This document shows, one piece after another, positions 8,468 through 17,253 of a stretch of DNA of 64,000 nucleotides; the stretch's first letter is position 1; the number at the start of each line of letters is the position of its first letter. The notes beneath the pieces were generated by a model. It searched no databases. It was not told the DNA's origin and was given only the letters and a program-made list of their open reading frames with translations. The position numbers and the translations under genes are program-made. The stretch lies in assembly GCA_033794685.1 (NCBI GenBank), contig JARAYZ010000001.1; one strand, written 5' to 3'. This stretch comes from Lentzea sp033794685 (GTDB lineage Bacteria; Actinomycetota; Actinomycetes; Mycobacteriales; Pseudonocardiaceae).

Positions 8468-8885
8468 AGGTGAACAGGCCGACCAGCCCGTAGGAGACGG
8501 CCGCGAGCAACGCCTCGGCGTGATGCCGGTTGGTGAACCACGCCATCGCGGGTTCGTGCACCTTGAAGTAGAGCCCGACACCCAGCACGACCGGCCCGAG
8601 CAGGATGATCGGCCACACCGGCCGCACCCCGAAGACCCACAGCACCGGCCCGGCGAGCACCAGCGACGACACCAGCGCGAGCGGCAACCCGACCAGCACG
8701 AGCAGCAGGAACGTCGACATCGACGTGGTCTCGAGCCACGACTTCAGGAAGCCCGACTCGTACGCCCACGTCCACCCGAGCACCAGCCCGGCCCCGACGG
8801 CCATCGACAGCACGACCCGGAACAACAGCCGGCGTCCCGTCCTACCCGTCTTGCCCGTGGTGCTCTGCTCCGTCACGCCGTCCAC
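8454..8885 (-). CDS. Small membrane protein of unknown function
   Basis: This 143-residue protein has a charged N-terminus (residues 1-20) and four predicted transmembrane helices: LLFRVVLSMAVGAGLVLG, FLLLVLVGLPLALVSSLV, PIILLGPVVLGVGLYF and a last one near LLAAVSYGLVGLFTF. No catalytic motif is visible and I cannot assign a family. It is the last of three consecutive small membrane-protein genes on the minus strand (9791 to 8454), separated by about 30-60 bp, which are plausibly one transcription unit. The gene end overlaps the small plus-strand gene by 14 bases. Confidence 0.55.
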   Translation of the reverse strand: MDGVTEQSTTGKTGRTGRRLLFRVVLSMAVGAGLVLGWTWAYESGFLKSWLETTSMSTFLLLVLVGLPLALVSSLVLAGPVLWVFGVRPVWPIILLGPVVLGVGLYFKVHEPAMAWFTNRHHAEALLAAVSYGLVGLFTFKRA

Positions 8886-8945
8886 CGTAACCAGCGGCCA
8901 CCACGTCGGCCAAGGTGCAGCCGCCTGCTCCTGCCACGGCGAACA

Positions 8946-9383
8946 TCACGTTTCCGACCGCCTCCGCCCGCTCACGCCGGCCAAGGGACGGCCGACGCAC
9001 AACGCCGCGAGCGTGTAGGAGACGCCCGCCGCACTCAGCGCCGCCGTCACGAGTACGGGGCCACGTTCCGCCTGGTACAGGTCGAGGTACTCGTAGACCA
9101 CGTACCCGACCGCCAGGACCAGCACGAGCCACGACACGGCGGCGATCCCCGCCACCCACCAGCCACGTCGCTGCCGCAGAAAGCGGAACCCGGCCACGAG
9201 GAGCACCCCGGCCACCGCCACCCAGAACAGGTACTGGAGCGGGTACTGCAGCAACAGGGCCTCACCGCACAGAGCGCGCCGCGGCCCGCCGTTGCAGTAC
9301 CGGGCGGTCAGGGTCAGCGTGAACAGGAACCCGAAGCCGGCGATCGCCCCGGTGACGGCCCCCAGGACCGTGCGCAACAGCAT
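8946..9383 (-). CDS. Small membrane protein of unknown function
   Basis: This 145-residue protein has four hydrophobic helices (about residues 5-27, 45-66, 73-98 and 105-128) and an arginine-rich C-terminus. Two cysteines (YCNGGPRRALCGE) lie in the first loop, likely outside the membrane, and could form a disulfide. No family is recognised. It is the middle gene of three small membrane-protein genes on the minus strand. Confidence 0.5.
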   Translation of the reverse strand: MLLRTVLGAVTGAIAGFGFLFTLTLTARYCNGGPRRALCGEALLLQYPLQYLFWVAVAGVLLVAGFRFLRQRRGWWVAGIAAVSWLVLVLAVGYVVYEYLDLYQAERGPVLVTAALSAAGVSYTLAALCVGRPLAGVSGRRRSET

Positions 9384-9422
9384 GCGTCCAGAGCTACCTG
9401 ATCAAGGCACGCGGAAGGCCGA

Positions 9423-9791
9423 TCAGGCCGAACTCTCCACAGAACCTTCACGGCGTGCGCCCGTCAGCACGGCGATCAACGCGTAGAGCGCGGCGAACAC
9501 CGCGAAAGCCAGGAAGGTCACACCCAGCAGCAACACCATCGCGACCACCGCCATGAGGGTCGCGGGCACGGCCACCAGCCATGCCCGCGACACCTTCAGC
9601 GATCGCAGAGCGAGTCCGCCTGCCACCGACCCCGCCACGGCGAAGATCGGTATCGAGGTCACGAAGGCCCCGAGACAGCCCCACTCGTCCTTCGAGCAGA
9701 CAGAGCCCGAAGCGAAGAGCTCGAACATTCCCCACCAGGCCAGACCGAGGAGTGCACCCACTCCGGCAGCCAGCGCGACACGACGTCCCAC
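9423..9791 (-). CDS. Small membrane protein of unknown function
   Basis: This 122-residue protein has an N-terminal hydrophobic helix, a loop with two cysteines (SVCSKDEWGCLG) and two or three further helices. The cysteine-containing first extracellular loop resembles that of the next gene, so the two may be distant relatives. No function can be assigned. It lies 16 bp beyond the sepH stop in the same direction and could be co-transcribed with sepH. Confidence 0.5.
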   Translation of the reverse strand: MGRRVALAAGVGALLGLAWWGMFELFASGSVCSKDEWGCLGAFVTSIPIFAVAGSVAGGLALRSLKVSRAWLVAVPATLMAVVAMVLLLGVTFLAFAVFAALYALIAVLTGARREGSVESSA

Positions 9792-9807
9792 GATGTCAGC
9801 GTCTCAG

Positions 9808-10740
9808 TCAGCGGTTCGACCGCACGCCCAGTAAAACGTCTTCCCACGAAGGGACGATGGGGTGGTTCTTCTTCCCCCGCTTCGGAGGAGGGTCCTTGCG
9901 CACCGGCTTCTCCGCGGCGGGTTCCTGCTCCTTCACCGGCGGTGCCGGCGGGGCGGGGGCAGGAGCGGGTTCCGGCTCCGGCAGCTTCTCCTGCACGGGC
10001 TTCTCGGCCACGACAGGAGTGGACACCGGTGCAGTCGCCTGCGCCGGAACCGGCAGGGGCTCCTCGATGACGGGGATCGGCGGCAGGGCCGGAGTCGACT
10101 CCAGGGCCTGACGCGCGAGCTGTGTCACCGGGCGCACCGTGCGCAGCGTCCGGTTGGGGTTCGGGTCCATCAGGTCGACTGCCACGTCGTCGAGCGCCGT
10201 GACCGTGCCGCCCTGCGCACCGGGGTGGAACGCCCAGTGCGCGCGGTTGTCCGAACGCCCGGTCGTCCAGTGCAGCTGGACGATCCAGCGGCCGTCGTCG
10301 CCCTTCCACGAGTCCCACCTCGTGTCGGACAGGTCGTGGCCGCGCAGACCGAACGAGTGCGCGACGACCTCACCGAGCGTCTGCACGTCCGGGCCGTCCT
10401 CACGGACCGGGTGCGCGCGCTGGGCCAGGTCCGCCGTGCGCGAACGCTCCAGCAGAACGGGGTAGGCGAAGCGCTCGATGCGGTGGACCTGCATGCCCGA
10501 GGCGGCCGCGACCTGTTCGATCGACTCGCCGGCACGGATGCGCGCCTGGATCTCGCGTGGCCGCATCTGGGCCTCGCCGGATTCGATCTGCATCTGGCCG
10601 AGGCGCGCCAGATCACCACGCAGGGCCGCCCGAAGACGCTCGTCCGCGGGGAGCGTGAAGCGCTCGCCGCGGTTTTCGGGGTCCTCGAGGATGACGGACT
10701 TGCCGTCCTCGTCGAGCCCGATGACTCGCAGCGCTCGCAT
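9808..10740 (-). CDS. sepH: Septation protein SepH (DUF3071)
   Basis: This 310-residue protein is SepH, an actinobacterial cell-division protein that binds FtsZ and promotes its assembly at the septum. The N-terminal DUF3071 domain starts MRALRVIGLDEDGKSVIL and contains a helix-turn-helix-like stretch, ARIRAGESIEQVAAASGM, which in Streptomyces SepH is needed for FtsZ interaction. A WDSWKGDDGRWIVQL region follows, and the last third is a proline/alanine/glutamate-rich disordered linker ending in a basic segment (RKDPPPKRGKKNHP) and PSWEDVLLGVRSNR, a conserved-looking tail. The full length fits the family. In mycobacteria the homologue (Rv0883c) also sits near serC and the SpoU/DUF2537 pair, which supports the call. 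Confidence 0.9.
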   Translation of the reverse strand: MRALRVIGLDEDGKSVILEDPENRGERFTLPADERLRAALRGDLARLGQMQIESGEAQMRPREIQARIRAGESIEQVAAASGMQVHRIERFAYPVLLERSRTADLAQRAHPVREDGPDVQTLGEVVAHSFGLRGHDLSDTRWDSWKGDDGRWIVQLHWTTGRSDNRAHWAFHPGAQGGTVTALDDVAVDLMDPNPNRTLRTVRPVTQLARQALESTPALPPIPVIEEPLPVPAQATAPVSTPVVAEKPVQEKLPEPEPAPAPAPPAPPVKEQEPAAEKPVRKDPPPKRGKKNHPIVPSWEDVLLGVRSNR

Positions 10741-10841
10741 CGTGGCCTCCCTGAATCCGCACCTCGCCAGCAGACAACGTTAGGACAACGAGTCCCCGAT
10801 GAGTGGGAGACTCGCCGATATCTCTACGTGATCTTGCCAGT

Positions 10842-11993
10842 TCACGAGGGTTGCCGCACTCCCGTTTCCGGAAGGTTCACCTGGACCACCAGGCCTCCTC
10901 CCCCGTTCGGACGAGCCTTCGCCGAGCCCTGATGAGCGCGCGCCACGGACTGCACGATCGACAGCCCGAGGCCCGATCCGGCGGTCCCGGTGCGGTCGCG
11001 GAGACGTCGGAAGGGCTCGAACAACCCGGGTACTGCCTGGGCAGGCACGGTGGGACCGGTGTTGGTGACGGTGAGTTCTCGATCAAGCTCCACCGCGACC
11101 GAACCCCCCGGTTTGTTGTAGAGGAGGGCGTTGCGCAACAGGTTGCCGACGAGGTGGGCAAGTAGGACCGGGTCGCCGTCGACCAGATACCTGCGAGTCC
11201 GAACCGCAAACGTGACCTTTTTCTCCGCCGCCAACGCCGCGCAGGACTCGATTTCGTCGTCGATGACCTCGTCCAGCCACACCAGCTCACGCGTGGCGAG
11301 CCCGCGATCACTGCGAGCGAGCAGCAACAGCCCGTCGATGAGCTTCTCGCTGCGTTCGTTCGTGTCGAGCAGGTGCGCTCCGAGACGGCGGATCTCGTCC
11401 GACGCGTCCGGAGCGCCGAGTGCCACCTCGATCAGCGTCCGTTGCACGGCCAGCGGCGTGCGCAGCTCGTGCGAGGCGTTCGCGACGAACCGCTTCTGGC
11501 TGTCGAACGACGACGCGAGCCGGTCGAGCATGCCGTCGAAGGTGTCCGCGAGCTCCTTGAGCTCGTCCGGCGGCCCGTCCAGCTCGATCCGCTGGTCGAG
11601 CCGTTCCGCCTCCAGCCGGTGCGCGGTCGAGGTGATCGAGTGCAACGGCGCCAGCACCCGTCCGGCCACCACCCAGCCGAGCCAGACGGCGATCACCGCG
11701 GCGACCAGCAACGCGATCACCGACTGCCACAGGACTGTGCTCATCGTGTTCGCCTTGACCTGGTCTGCGGTGAACACCAGGGTGTCCGCGGGCAGTTGCG
11801 CGGCCTCGACCGCCGCGTAGCCCGTGTACACGTCCAGCGGTTCCGTCGGCACCGTCGTCGCCCGCGAGACCGCCATTCCGCCGGTCACCGGCTCCCAGTC
11901 CGCCAGCAGCCAGTAGTTGAGCCCGACCAGCGCGACGCCCGCGATCAGGAACACCCCGGCGTACCAGGCCGTCAGCCTGGTCCGCAGCGTCAT
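10842..11993 (-). CDS. Sensor histidine kinase, OmpR-type system
   Basis: This membrane sensor kinase of 383 residues has a first transmembrane helix at about residues 10-30, an extracytoplasmic loop of about 60 residues, a second helix (WQSVIALLVAAVIAVWLGWVVAG) leading into a HAMP domain, then the HisKA domain with the phospho-accepting histidine in ASHELRTPLA, and the HATPase domain with N-box NLLRNALLYN and G2 box GSGLGLSIVQS. All catalytic motifs are intact. Its start overlaps the response-regulator stop as ATGA, so the pair is translationally coupled. The divergent four-gene exporter operon is the likely target. Confidence 0.9.
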   Translation of the reverse strand: MTLRTRLTAWYAGVFLIAGVALVGLNYWLLADWEPVTGGMAVSRATTVPTEPLDVYTGYAAVEAAQLPADTLVFTADQVKANTMSTVLWQSVIALLVAAVIAVWLGWVVAGRVLAPLHSITSTAHRLEAERLDQRIELDGPPDELKELADTFDGMLDRLASSFDSQKRFVANASHELRTPLAVQRTLIEVALGAPDASDEIRRLGAHLLDTNERSEKLIDGLLLLARSDRGLATRELVWLDEVIDDEIESCAALAAEKKVTFAVRTRRYLVDGDPVLLAHLVGNLLRNALLYNKPGGSVAVELDRELTVTNTGPTVPAQAVPGLFEPFRRLRDRTGTAGSGLGLSIVQSVARAHQGSAKARPNGGGGLVVQVNLPETGVRQPS

Positions 11994-12649
11994 GAGCCGA
12001 ACCGGTAACCGGCGCCGGGCACGGTCTGGATGACCTGCGGCGCGCCCAGCTTGCGGCGCAGCGTCATCACCGCCACCCGCACGGCGTTGGTGAACGGGTC
12101 CGCGTGCTCGTCCCAGGCCTTCTCCAGCAACTCCTCGGGACTCACCACGTTGCCCTCCGCCCGCATCAGCACCTCCAGCACGGCGAACTCCTTGGGGGAC
12201 AGCGGCAGGAACGTCCCGTTCCGCGACGCCTGGTGCCGCGGCAGGTCGAGCGTCACGCCCGCCCGTTCGAGCACCGGCGGCAGGGCCGGACGAGCCCGCC
12301 GGCCCAGCGCCTGCACGCGGGCCACGAGCTCGGCGAACGCGAACGGCTTGGTCAGGTAGTCGTCGGCACCGAGCCCGAGCCCGGCCACCCGGTCGTCCAC
12401 CTCGGCCGCCGCCGTCAGCATCAGCACCCGTGCCTCACCGCCGGTCGCGTGCACCGCCTTGCACACCTCGTCGCCGTGCACGAACGGCAGATCCCGGTCG
12501 AGCACCACGACGTCGTACGCGTGCACCCCCACCCGTTCCAACGCCGCTTCGCCGTCGTAACAGACGTCGACCGCCATCGAGAACCTGCGCAGCCCCTCTG
12601 CGATCGTGTCCGCGAGCAGCTGTTCGTCCTCGACCACCAGCACACGCAT
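11990..12649 (-). CDS. OmpR/PhoB-family response regulator
   Basis: This 219-residue DNA-binding response regulator has a receiver domain (starts MRVLVVEDEQ; phospho-acceptor aspartate in VVLDRDLPF; conserved lysine in YLTKPFAF) and a C-terminal winged helix (NAVRVAVMTLRRKLG ... VPGAGYRFGS). It is the first gene of the kinase pair and lies back to back with the lipoprotein/exporter operon across an 89-bp intergenic region, so it probably regulates both directions. The internal ATG at 12649 is used because the protein begins exactly at the receiver beta-1 strand there. Confidence 0.9.
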   Translation of the reverse strand: MRVLVVEDEQLLADTIAEGLRRFSMAVDVCYDGEAALERVGVHAYDVVVLDRDLPFVHGDEVCKAVHATGGEARVLMLTAAAEVDDRVAGLGLGADDYLTKPFAFAELVARVQALGRRARPALPPVLERAGVTLDLPRHQASRNGTFLPLSPKEFAVLEVLMRAEGNVVSPEELLEKAWDEHADPFTNAVRVAVMTLRRKLGAPQVIQTVPGAGYRFGS

Positions 12650-12675
12650 GACGCCTATTTTCCGCGCAACGGGCA

Positions 12676-12702
12676 TAAGCGCCGGATAAGGCCTTTCGCT
12701 TA
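12676..12702. promoter_or_regulatory. Putative response-regulator binding region
   Basis: In the divergent intergenic region TAAGCG (12676-12681) is repeated as CGCTTA (12697-12702), and a TTAACGCC / ATGACGCC pair lies just to the right. Such short repeats are typical of OmpR-family operators. The assignment to the adjacent regulator is inference from position. Confidence 0.35.
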
Positions 12703-12738
12703 ACGCCGCCGAATGACGCCCTCCGTAGACCTGTCCCC

Positions 12739-13224
12739 ATGAAATCCACCATCGCAGTGCTGCTGGGCCTGCTGCTGGCGCTCACCGCCTGCGGGTCGAA
12801 AGAGCAGCCGGACGACGCCAAGAAGAACGAGAAGGGCGACTCGGTCCAGTTCGCCAAGTGCATGCGGGAGAACGGCATCGAGATGCCGGACCCGCAGGAG
12901 AACGGCGAGGGCAGCGTCGGCATCACGATCGGGGGAGAGGACGGCCTCGATCCGGAGAAGATGAAGACCGCCCACGAGGCCTGCAAGAAGCACCTGCCCA
13001 ACGGTGGCGAGTTCAAGCCGCCGTCGCCCGAGGACCAGGACAAGATGCGCGAGCAGGCGAAGTGCATGCGGGACAGGGGACACGACTGGCCCGACCCGAA
13101 CTTCGACGGTGGCGGCGCGATCGAGGCCCGCGAGATGCCCGACATGGAGAACGACAAGATCAAGCAGGACATGAAGGACTGCGGCATGGGCGAGGGCATG
13201 GTCGCGGCGAGGCCCGTCGGATGA
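12739..13224 (+). CDS. Lipoprotein with duplicated CMRxxG motif
   Basis: This 161-residue secreted lipoprotein has a signal peptide with lipobox LTAC (cysteine about residue 18), so it should be anchored on the outer face of the membrane. The mature part carries two copies of one motif: FAKCMRENGIEMPDP near residue 38 and QAKCMRDRGHDWPDP near residue 112, each with a further cysteine in a following helix (AHEACKK, MKDCGMG). The paired cysteines could form disulfides. Proteins with this motif recur next to MacAB/FtsX-type exporters in actinobacteria; the role is unknown but probably accessory to the exporter. The stop overlaps the adaptor start as ATGA. Confidence 0.75.
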   Translation: MKSTIAVLLGLLLALTACGSKEQPDDAKKNEKGDSVQFAKCMRENGIEMPDPQENGEGSVGITIGGEDGLDPEKMKTAHEACKKHLPNGGEFKPPSPEDQDKMREQAKCMRDRGHDWPDPNFDGGGAIEAREMPDMENDKIKQDMKDCGMGEGMVAARPVG

Positions 13225-14273
13225 AGCGCCGGCTGAACAGGAAGATCCTCATCGCGGTGCTCGTCGCCGCCGTGGTGCTCGGCACCGGTGGGGTCGTGGT
13301 CCTCACCAGAATCGCGTCCAACCAGGCCAACGCCGCTCCGTTGCAGAACGACCCGTCGAAGACCACGCCGGTCAAGAAGACGAACCTGGCCGACCAGCAG
13401 TCGGCGACCGGCCAGCTCGGCTTCGGCGCGGAACGAGCTCTGGCCAGCCGGAAAAGTGGCACCGTCACCGGGCTGCCGAACCAGGGCGCTGTCATCGACC
13501 AGGGCAAACCGGTGTTCCACGCGGACGCCAAACCGGTGCCGCTGTTCTACGGCCAGCTGCCGCTCTACCGCGACCTCGAAGCGGGCATGTCGAACGGACC
13601 CGACGTCAAGGTGGTGGAGGAGAACCTCGCCGCACTGGGGTTCAAGGACTTCGGCGCCCCCGACGAGAAGTTCACCTCGTACACGGCCTCCGCGCTGAAG
13701 AAGTGGCAGAAGGCCAACGGCCTGGAACAGAACGGAAAACTCGGCTCCGGCGACGTGATCGTCCAGCCGGGAGCGATCCGCGTGTCCTCGTTGTCGGCTC
13801 AGCTCGGCGCACCGGCGGGCGGCGACCTGATGAAGGTCACCGGCACCGAACGCGCCGTGACCGTCGAACTGGAGCAGTCCAAGCAGCGCCTCGCGAAGGT
13901 CGGCGAGAAGGTCGAGCTGTCGATCACCGGCGGCAAACCCACCACCGGCACCATCACCGGCGCGACCCGCAACCCCGGCGATGCGAACCAGGGCCAGAAA
14001 CCGAAGATCGTCCTCACGATCGCGGTCGACGACCCCAAGGCCGTCGAGGGCGTCGAGACCGGCAGCGTCACCGCGCTGTTCACGGTGTCGAAGAAGCAGA
14101 ACGTGCTCGCGGTCCCGATCGGCGCGCTCCTCGCGTTGACCGAAGGCGGCTACGGCGTCGTGACCGACGACGGCAAGACCATCCCGGTCACCGTCGGCAT
14201 CTTCGCCAAGGGACAGGTCGAGGTGCAGGGCGAGGGCCTGCGCGAGGGCATGAAGGTGGTGACCACCGAGTGA
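13221..14273 (+). CDS. Periplasmic-adaptor-like protein with peptidoglycan-binding domain
   Basis: This 350-residue protein has one N-terminal membrane anchor (ILIAVLVAAVVLGTGGVVVL) and a large outer domain. In order there are a short biotinyl-lipoyl-like beta region (GTVTGLPNQGAVIDQGKPVF), an inserted peptidoglycan-binding-1 domain (GPDVKVVEENLAALGF ... ASALKKWQKANGL) and a beta-barrel region with VPIGALLAL, as in HlyD/MacA adaptors. In Gram-positive relatives this family couples a MacB-type permease to the cell wall. ATG 13221 overlaps the lipoprotein stop, and the stop overlaps the ATPase start as GTGA, so all four genes are coupled. Confidence 0.8.
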   Translation: MKRRLNRKILIAVLVAAVVLGTGGVVVLTRIASNQANAAPLQNDPSKTTPVKKTNLADQQSATGQLGFGAERALASRKSGTVTGLPNQGAVIDQGKPVFHADAKPVPLFYGQLPLYRDLEAGMSNGPDVKVVEENLAALGFKDFGAPDEKFTSYTASALKKWQKANGLEQNGKLGSGDVIVQPGAIRVSSLSAQLGAPAGGDLMKVTGTERAVTVELEQSKQRLAKVGEKVELSITGGKPTTGTITGATRNPGDANQGQKPKIVLTIAVDDPKAVEGVETGSVTALFTVSKKQNVLAVPIGALLALTEGGYGVVTDDGKTIPVTVGIFAKGQVEVQGEGLREGMKVVTTE

Positions 14274-14920
14274 TCACCGTCGACCACGCGAGCCGGACGT
14301 ATCCCGGCGGTGTGCAGGCGTTGCGCGACGTCTCCCTGACCGTCGGGGGCGGGGAGATGCTCGCGATCGTGGGACCGTCCGGCTCGGGGAAGTCGACGCT
14401 GCTGCACCTGATGGGCACGCTCGACAAGCCGACGGCCGGCAAGGTCGAGATCGACGGCAACGACATCTCCACCCTGTCCGACAACGCCCTGTCCGCGTTG
14501 CGGGCGCGCACGATCGGGTTCGTGTTCCAGCAGTTCTTCCTCACCGATGGCCTGTCCGCGATCGAGAACGTGGCCGCGGGCCTCGTCTACGCCGGCGTGC
14601 CGCGCTCGAAGCGGCGGTCCATGGCGATGTCCGCTTTGGACAGAGTCGGCCTGATCCACCGCGCACTGCACAAGCCCCACGAGCTGTCCGGTGGCGAACG
14701 CCAACGCGTCGCGATCGCACGGGCCGTGGTGAACACGCCGGGGATCCTGCTGGCCGACGAACCGACCGGCAACCTGGACACGAAGAACGGCGCGGGTGTG
14801 CTGGAGTTGTTGGAGAGCCTCAACTCCGACGGCACGACGATCGTGATGATCACGCACGACCGGGACATCGCGGCCTGGGCTCCACGTCGTGTCGAGGTCC
14901 GCGACGGAGTGATCGTATGA
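14270..14920 (+). CDS. ABC transporter ATPase, MacB/LolD type
   Basis: This 216-residue stand-alone ATPase has Walker A GPSGSGKST, Q-loop FVFQQFFL, signature LSGGERQR, Walker B ILLADEPTGNLD and switch histidine ITHDRD. The DEPTGNLDT sequence and length are typical of the MacB/LolD/FtsE branch, which drives FtsX-like permeases by mechanotransmission rather than substrate transport through a channel. Its start GTG 14270 overlaps the adaptor stop and its stop overlaps the permease start (ATGA). It powers the complex formed by the adaptor and permease on either side. Confidence 0.9.
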   Translation: MITVDHASRTYPGGVQALRDVSLTVGGGEMLAIVGPSGSGKSTLLHLMGTLDKPTAGKVEIDGNDISTLSDNALSALRARTIGFVFQQFFLTDGLSAIENVAAGLVYAGVPRSKRRSMAMSALDRVGLIHRALHKPHELSGGERQRVAIARAVVNTPGILLADEPTGNLDTKNGAGVLELLESLNSDGTTIVMITHDRDIAAWAPRRVEVRDGVIV

Positions 14921-16062
14921 TCGACCTGCTGCGCCTCGGTTTCTTCGGCATGCGGACCCGCCCGATCCGCGCGATCCTGTCGGCCCTCGGCATCGCGATC
15001 GGCATCGCCGCCGTGGTCGCGGTCGTCGGCATCCCGGCCTCCAGCGCCGCCGCCCTCTCGGCGAAGATGTCCAAGCTGGGTACCAACCTCCTCACCGCCG
15101 CGCCCGGCCAGGACTTCTTCGGCCAGGACGCGAAGCTGCCGGAGACGGCGGTGCCGATGGCCAAGCGGATCGGCGCGGTGTCGTCGGCCAGTGCGACGGG
15201 CAAGATCTCCGCGAACGCCCGCAAGAACGACCTCGTGCCGTCGAGCGACACGCTCGGCCTGCAGGTGCAGGCGGCGGAGCAGGACCTGCTGAAGGTGCTG
15301 GACGCCGAGGTCCGCGCCGGCCGCTGGCTGTCGTCGGGCGAGAAGTCGGTGGTGCTCGGAGGCACCGCGGCCTCACGCCTGGGGGTGGACAAGCCCGGCG
15401 TGCAGTTGTGGATCGACGGGCAGTGGTTCACCGTGATCGGCATCCTCGGGCCGCTGCCGCTCTCGCCGGAGATCGACAGGTCCGTGCTGATCGGCTGGGA
15501 CGCGGCCAAGGAGGCCTTCGGCTTCGAAGGCAACGCGAACACGGTCTACGTGCGCACGTCCCCGGAGCAGGTCGAGAACGTCCGCAACCTGCTGGGCCCG
15601 ACGCTGAACCCGCAGAAGTCCAACGAGGTCAAGGTTTCCCGGCCCTCTGAGGCGCTGGAGGCGCAGCAGCTGGCCGAGAGTTCCTACAACGCGCTGTTCC
15701 TGGGTTTGGGCGGGGTCGCGTTGTTGGTGGGTGGCGTCGGCGTGGCGAACACGATGGTGATCTCGGTGCTGGAACGGCGCAGGGAGATCGGACTGCGGCG
15801 GGCGCTCGGGGCGACCCGGCGGCAGATCCGGTGGCAGTTCCTCACCGAGTCGGTGTTGTTGTCCGGTCTCGGCGGACTGGTCGGCGTGATCGTGGGAATC
15901 GCGGTCACGGCCGGATATTCGATCAGTCAGCAATGGCCGGCGGCACTGCCGTGGCCGGCCCTGCTCGGGGGAGTGGGCTCGGCGATCCTCATCGGCGCCA
16001 TCGCCGGCGTCTATCCCGCGGTGCGGGCGGCACGACAGTCGCCCACGGAAGCACTTGCCTGA
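14917..16062 (+). CDS. FtsX-like/MacB-type ABC permease
   Basis: This 381-residue permease has the MacB topology: one N-terminal helix (IRAILSALGIAIGIAAVVAVVGI), a large outer domain of about 220 residues (MacB-PCD) and three C-terminal helices with the conserved VANTMVISVLERRREIGLRRALGAT coupling segment. With its ATPase, adaptor and lipoprotein it forms a putative export or cell-envelope stress complex, perhaps for peptides or antibiotics. It is the last gene of the operon and is followed by a strong terminator. Confidence 0.88.
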   Translation: MIDLLRLGFFGMRTRPIRAILSALGIAIGIAAVVAVVGIPASSAAALSAKMSKLGTNLLTAAPGQDFFGQDAKLPETAVPMAKRIGAVSSASATGKISANARKNDLVPSSDTLGLQVQAAEQDLLKVLDAEVRAGRWLSSGEKSVVLGGTAASRLGVDKPGVQLWIDGQWFTVIGILGPLPLSPEIDRSVLIGWDAAKEAFGFEGNANTVYVRTSPEQVENVRNLLGPTLNPQKSNEVKVSRPSEALEAQQLAESSYNALFLGLGGVALLVGGVGVANTMVISVLERRREIGLRRALGATRRQIRWQFLTESVLLSGLGGLVGVIVGIAVTAGYSISQQWPAALPWPALLGGVGSAILIGAIAGVYPAVRAARQSPTEALA

Positions 16063-16067
16063 AAAGC

Positions 16068-16105
16068 CCTGGGGTGCACCGAGAACTCGTTCGGTGCACC
16101 CCAGG
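16068..16105. terminator. Bidirectional terminator
   Basis: A perfect 15-bp stem (16068-16082 with 16091-16105, loop eight bases) fills the 63-bp gap between the converging permease and serC genes, so it can end transcription from both sides. There is no long T-run. Confidence 0.85.
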
Positions 16106-16125
16106 TTGCCGTCTTCAGCCGGAGA

Positions 16126-17253
16126 TCAGAGCTGACCGACGACCCAGTCGATCGCCTGCGTCAGGATCGTGACGTCGTCCGGCTCGATGGCCGGGAACAT
16201 CGCGACGCGCAGCTGGTTCTTGCCGAGCTTGCGGTACGGCTCGACGTCCACGATGCCGTTGGCGCGCAACACCTTCGCCACTGTGGCGGCGTCCACGTCG
16301 TCACTGAAGTTGATCGTGCCGACGACCTGCGAGCGGTCGGCGGCCTTCTCGACGTACGGCGTGGTGTACGCGGTCTTCTCGGCCCAGGAGTACAGGCGGT
16401 CGCTCGAGTCCTTCGTGCGCGCGACCGACCAGTCGAGGCCACCGTTGCCGTTGATCCAGTCGATCTGGTGCGCCAGCAGGAAGAGCGTGGCGACCGACGG
16501 CGTGTTGTACGTCTGGTCCTTGGTGGAGTTGTCGAGCGCGGTCGGCAGCGACAGGAACTCCGGCACCCACCGGTCCTTGAGCTCGTCGACGCGCTGGAGA
16601 GCCGCGGGCGACATGAGCGCGAGCCACAGCCCACCGTCGCTGGCGAACGACTTCTGCGGCGCGAAGTAGTAGACGTCGAAGTCCTCGGCCTTGACCGGCA
16701 GACCACCGGCGGCGGACGTCGCGTCGATCGCGATCAGCGCGTCACCGGCGCCCTCGATGCGCGTGACGGGCATCGCGACACCGGTGGAGGTCTCGTTCTG
16801 CGCCCAGCCCACGAGGTCGGCGCCCTCGGCGTAGAAGAGCTCGGGCGTGGTGCCCGGCTCGGCCTTGGTGACCAGCGAGTCCTTCAGGAACGGCGCGGTC
16901 TGCGTGACCTTCGCGAACTTGGAGGAGAACTCACCGTTCGTGAAGTGCTGAGCGGTCTCGCGGACCAGCCCGAACGACGCCGCGTCCCAGAACGCGGTGG
17001 TGCCACCGTTGCCGAGCACGACCTCGTAGCCGTCCGGCAGCTGGAACAGGTCGCGCAGTCCGGTACGAACCCGCCCGACGAGGTTCTTGACGGGCTTCTG
17101 CCGGTGCGACGTGCCGAGCAGGGCCGCGCCCTCGGACGCGAGGGCCGCAACGGCCTCGGGACGCACCTTGGACGGTCCACAGCCGAAGCGGCCGTCAGAC
17201 GGCTTGAGCTCGGCGGGAAGCACCAACGAGGTCGGATCGGCGGTCTGGGTCAT
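16126..17253 (-). CDS. serC: Phosphoserine aminotransferase
   Basis: SerC (375 residues, full length for the actinobacterial type) converts 3-phosphohydroxypyruvate and glutamate to phosphoserine and 2-oxoglutarate with pyridoxal phosphate. The N-terminus has the substrate-loop FGCGPSKVRPEA, a GNGGTTAFWDAASF segment, and the PLP lysine is in FAPQKSFASDGGLW. It acts in the cytosol in serine synthesis. ATG 17253 has GGAGG seven bases upstream; the frame continues farther but without start support. Its place near sepH and gltA matches the conserved mycobacterial order. Confidence 0.93.
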   Translation of the reverse strand: MTQTADPTSLVLPAELKPSDGRFGCGPSKVRPEAVAALASEGAALLGTSHRQKPVKNLVGRVRTGLRDLFQLPDGYEVVLGNGGTTAFWDAASFGLVRETAQHFTNGEFSSKFAKVTQTAPFLKDSLVTKAEPGTTPELFYAEGADLVGWAQNETSTGVAMPVTRIEGAGDALIAIDATSAAGGLPVKAEDFDVYYFAPQKSFASDGGLWLALMSPAALQRVDELKDRWVPEFLSLPTALDNSTKDQTYNTPSVATLFLLAHQIDWINGNGGLDWSVARTKDSSDRLYSWAEKTAYTTPYVEKAADRSQVVGTINFSDDVDAATVAKVLRANGIVDVEPYRKLGKNQLRVAMFPAIEPDDVTILTQAIDWVVGQL

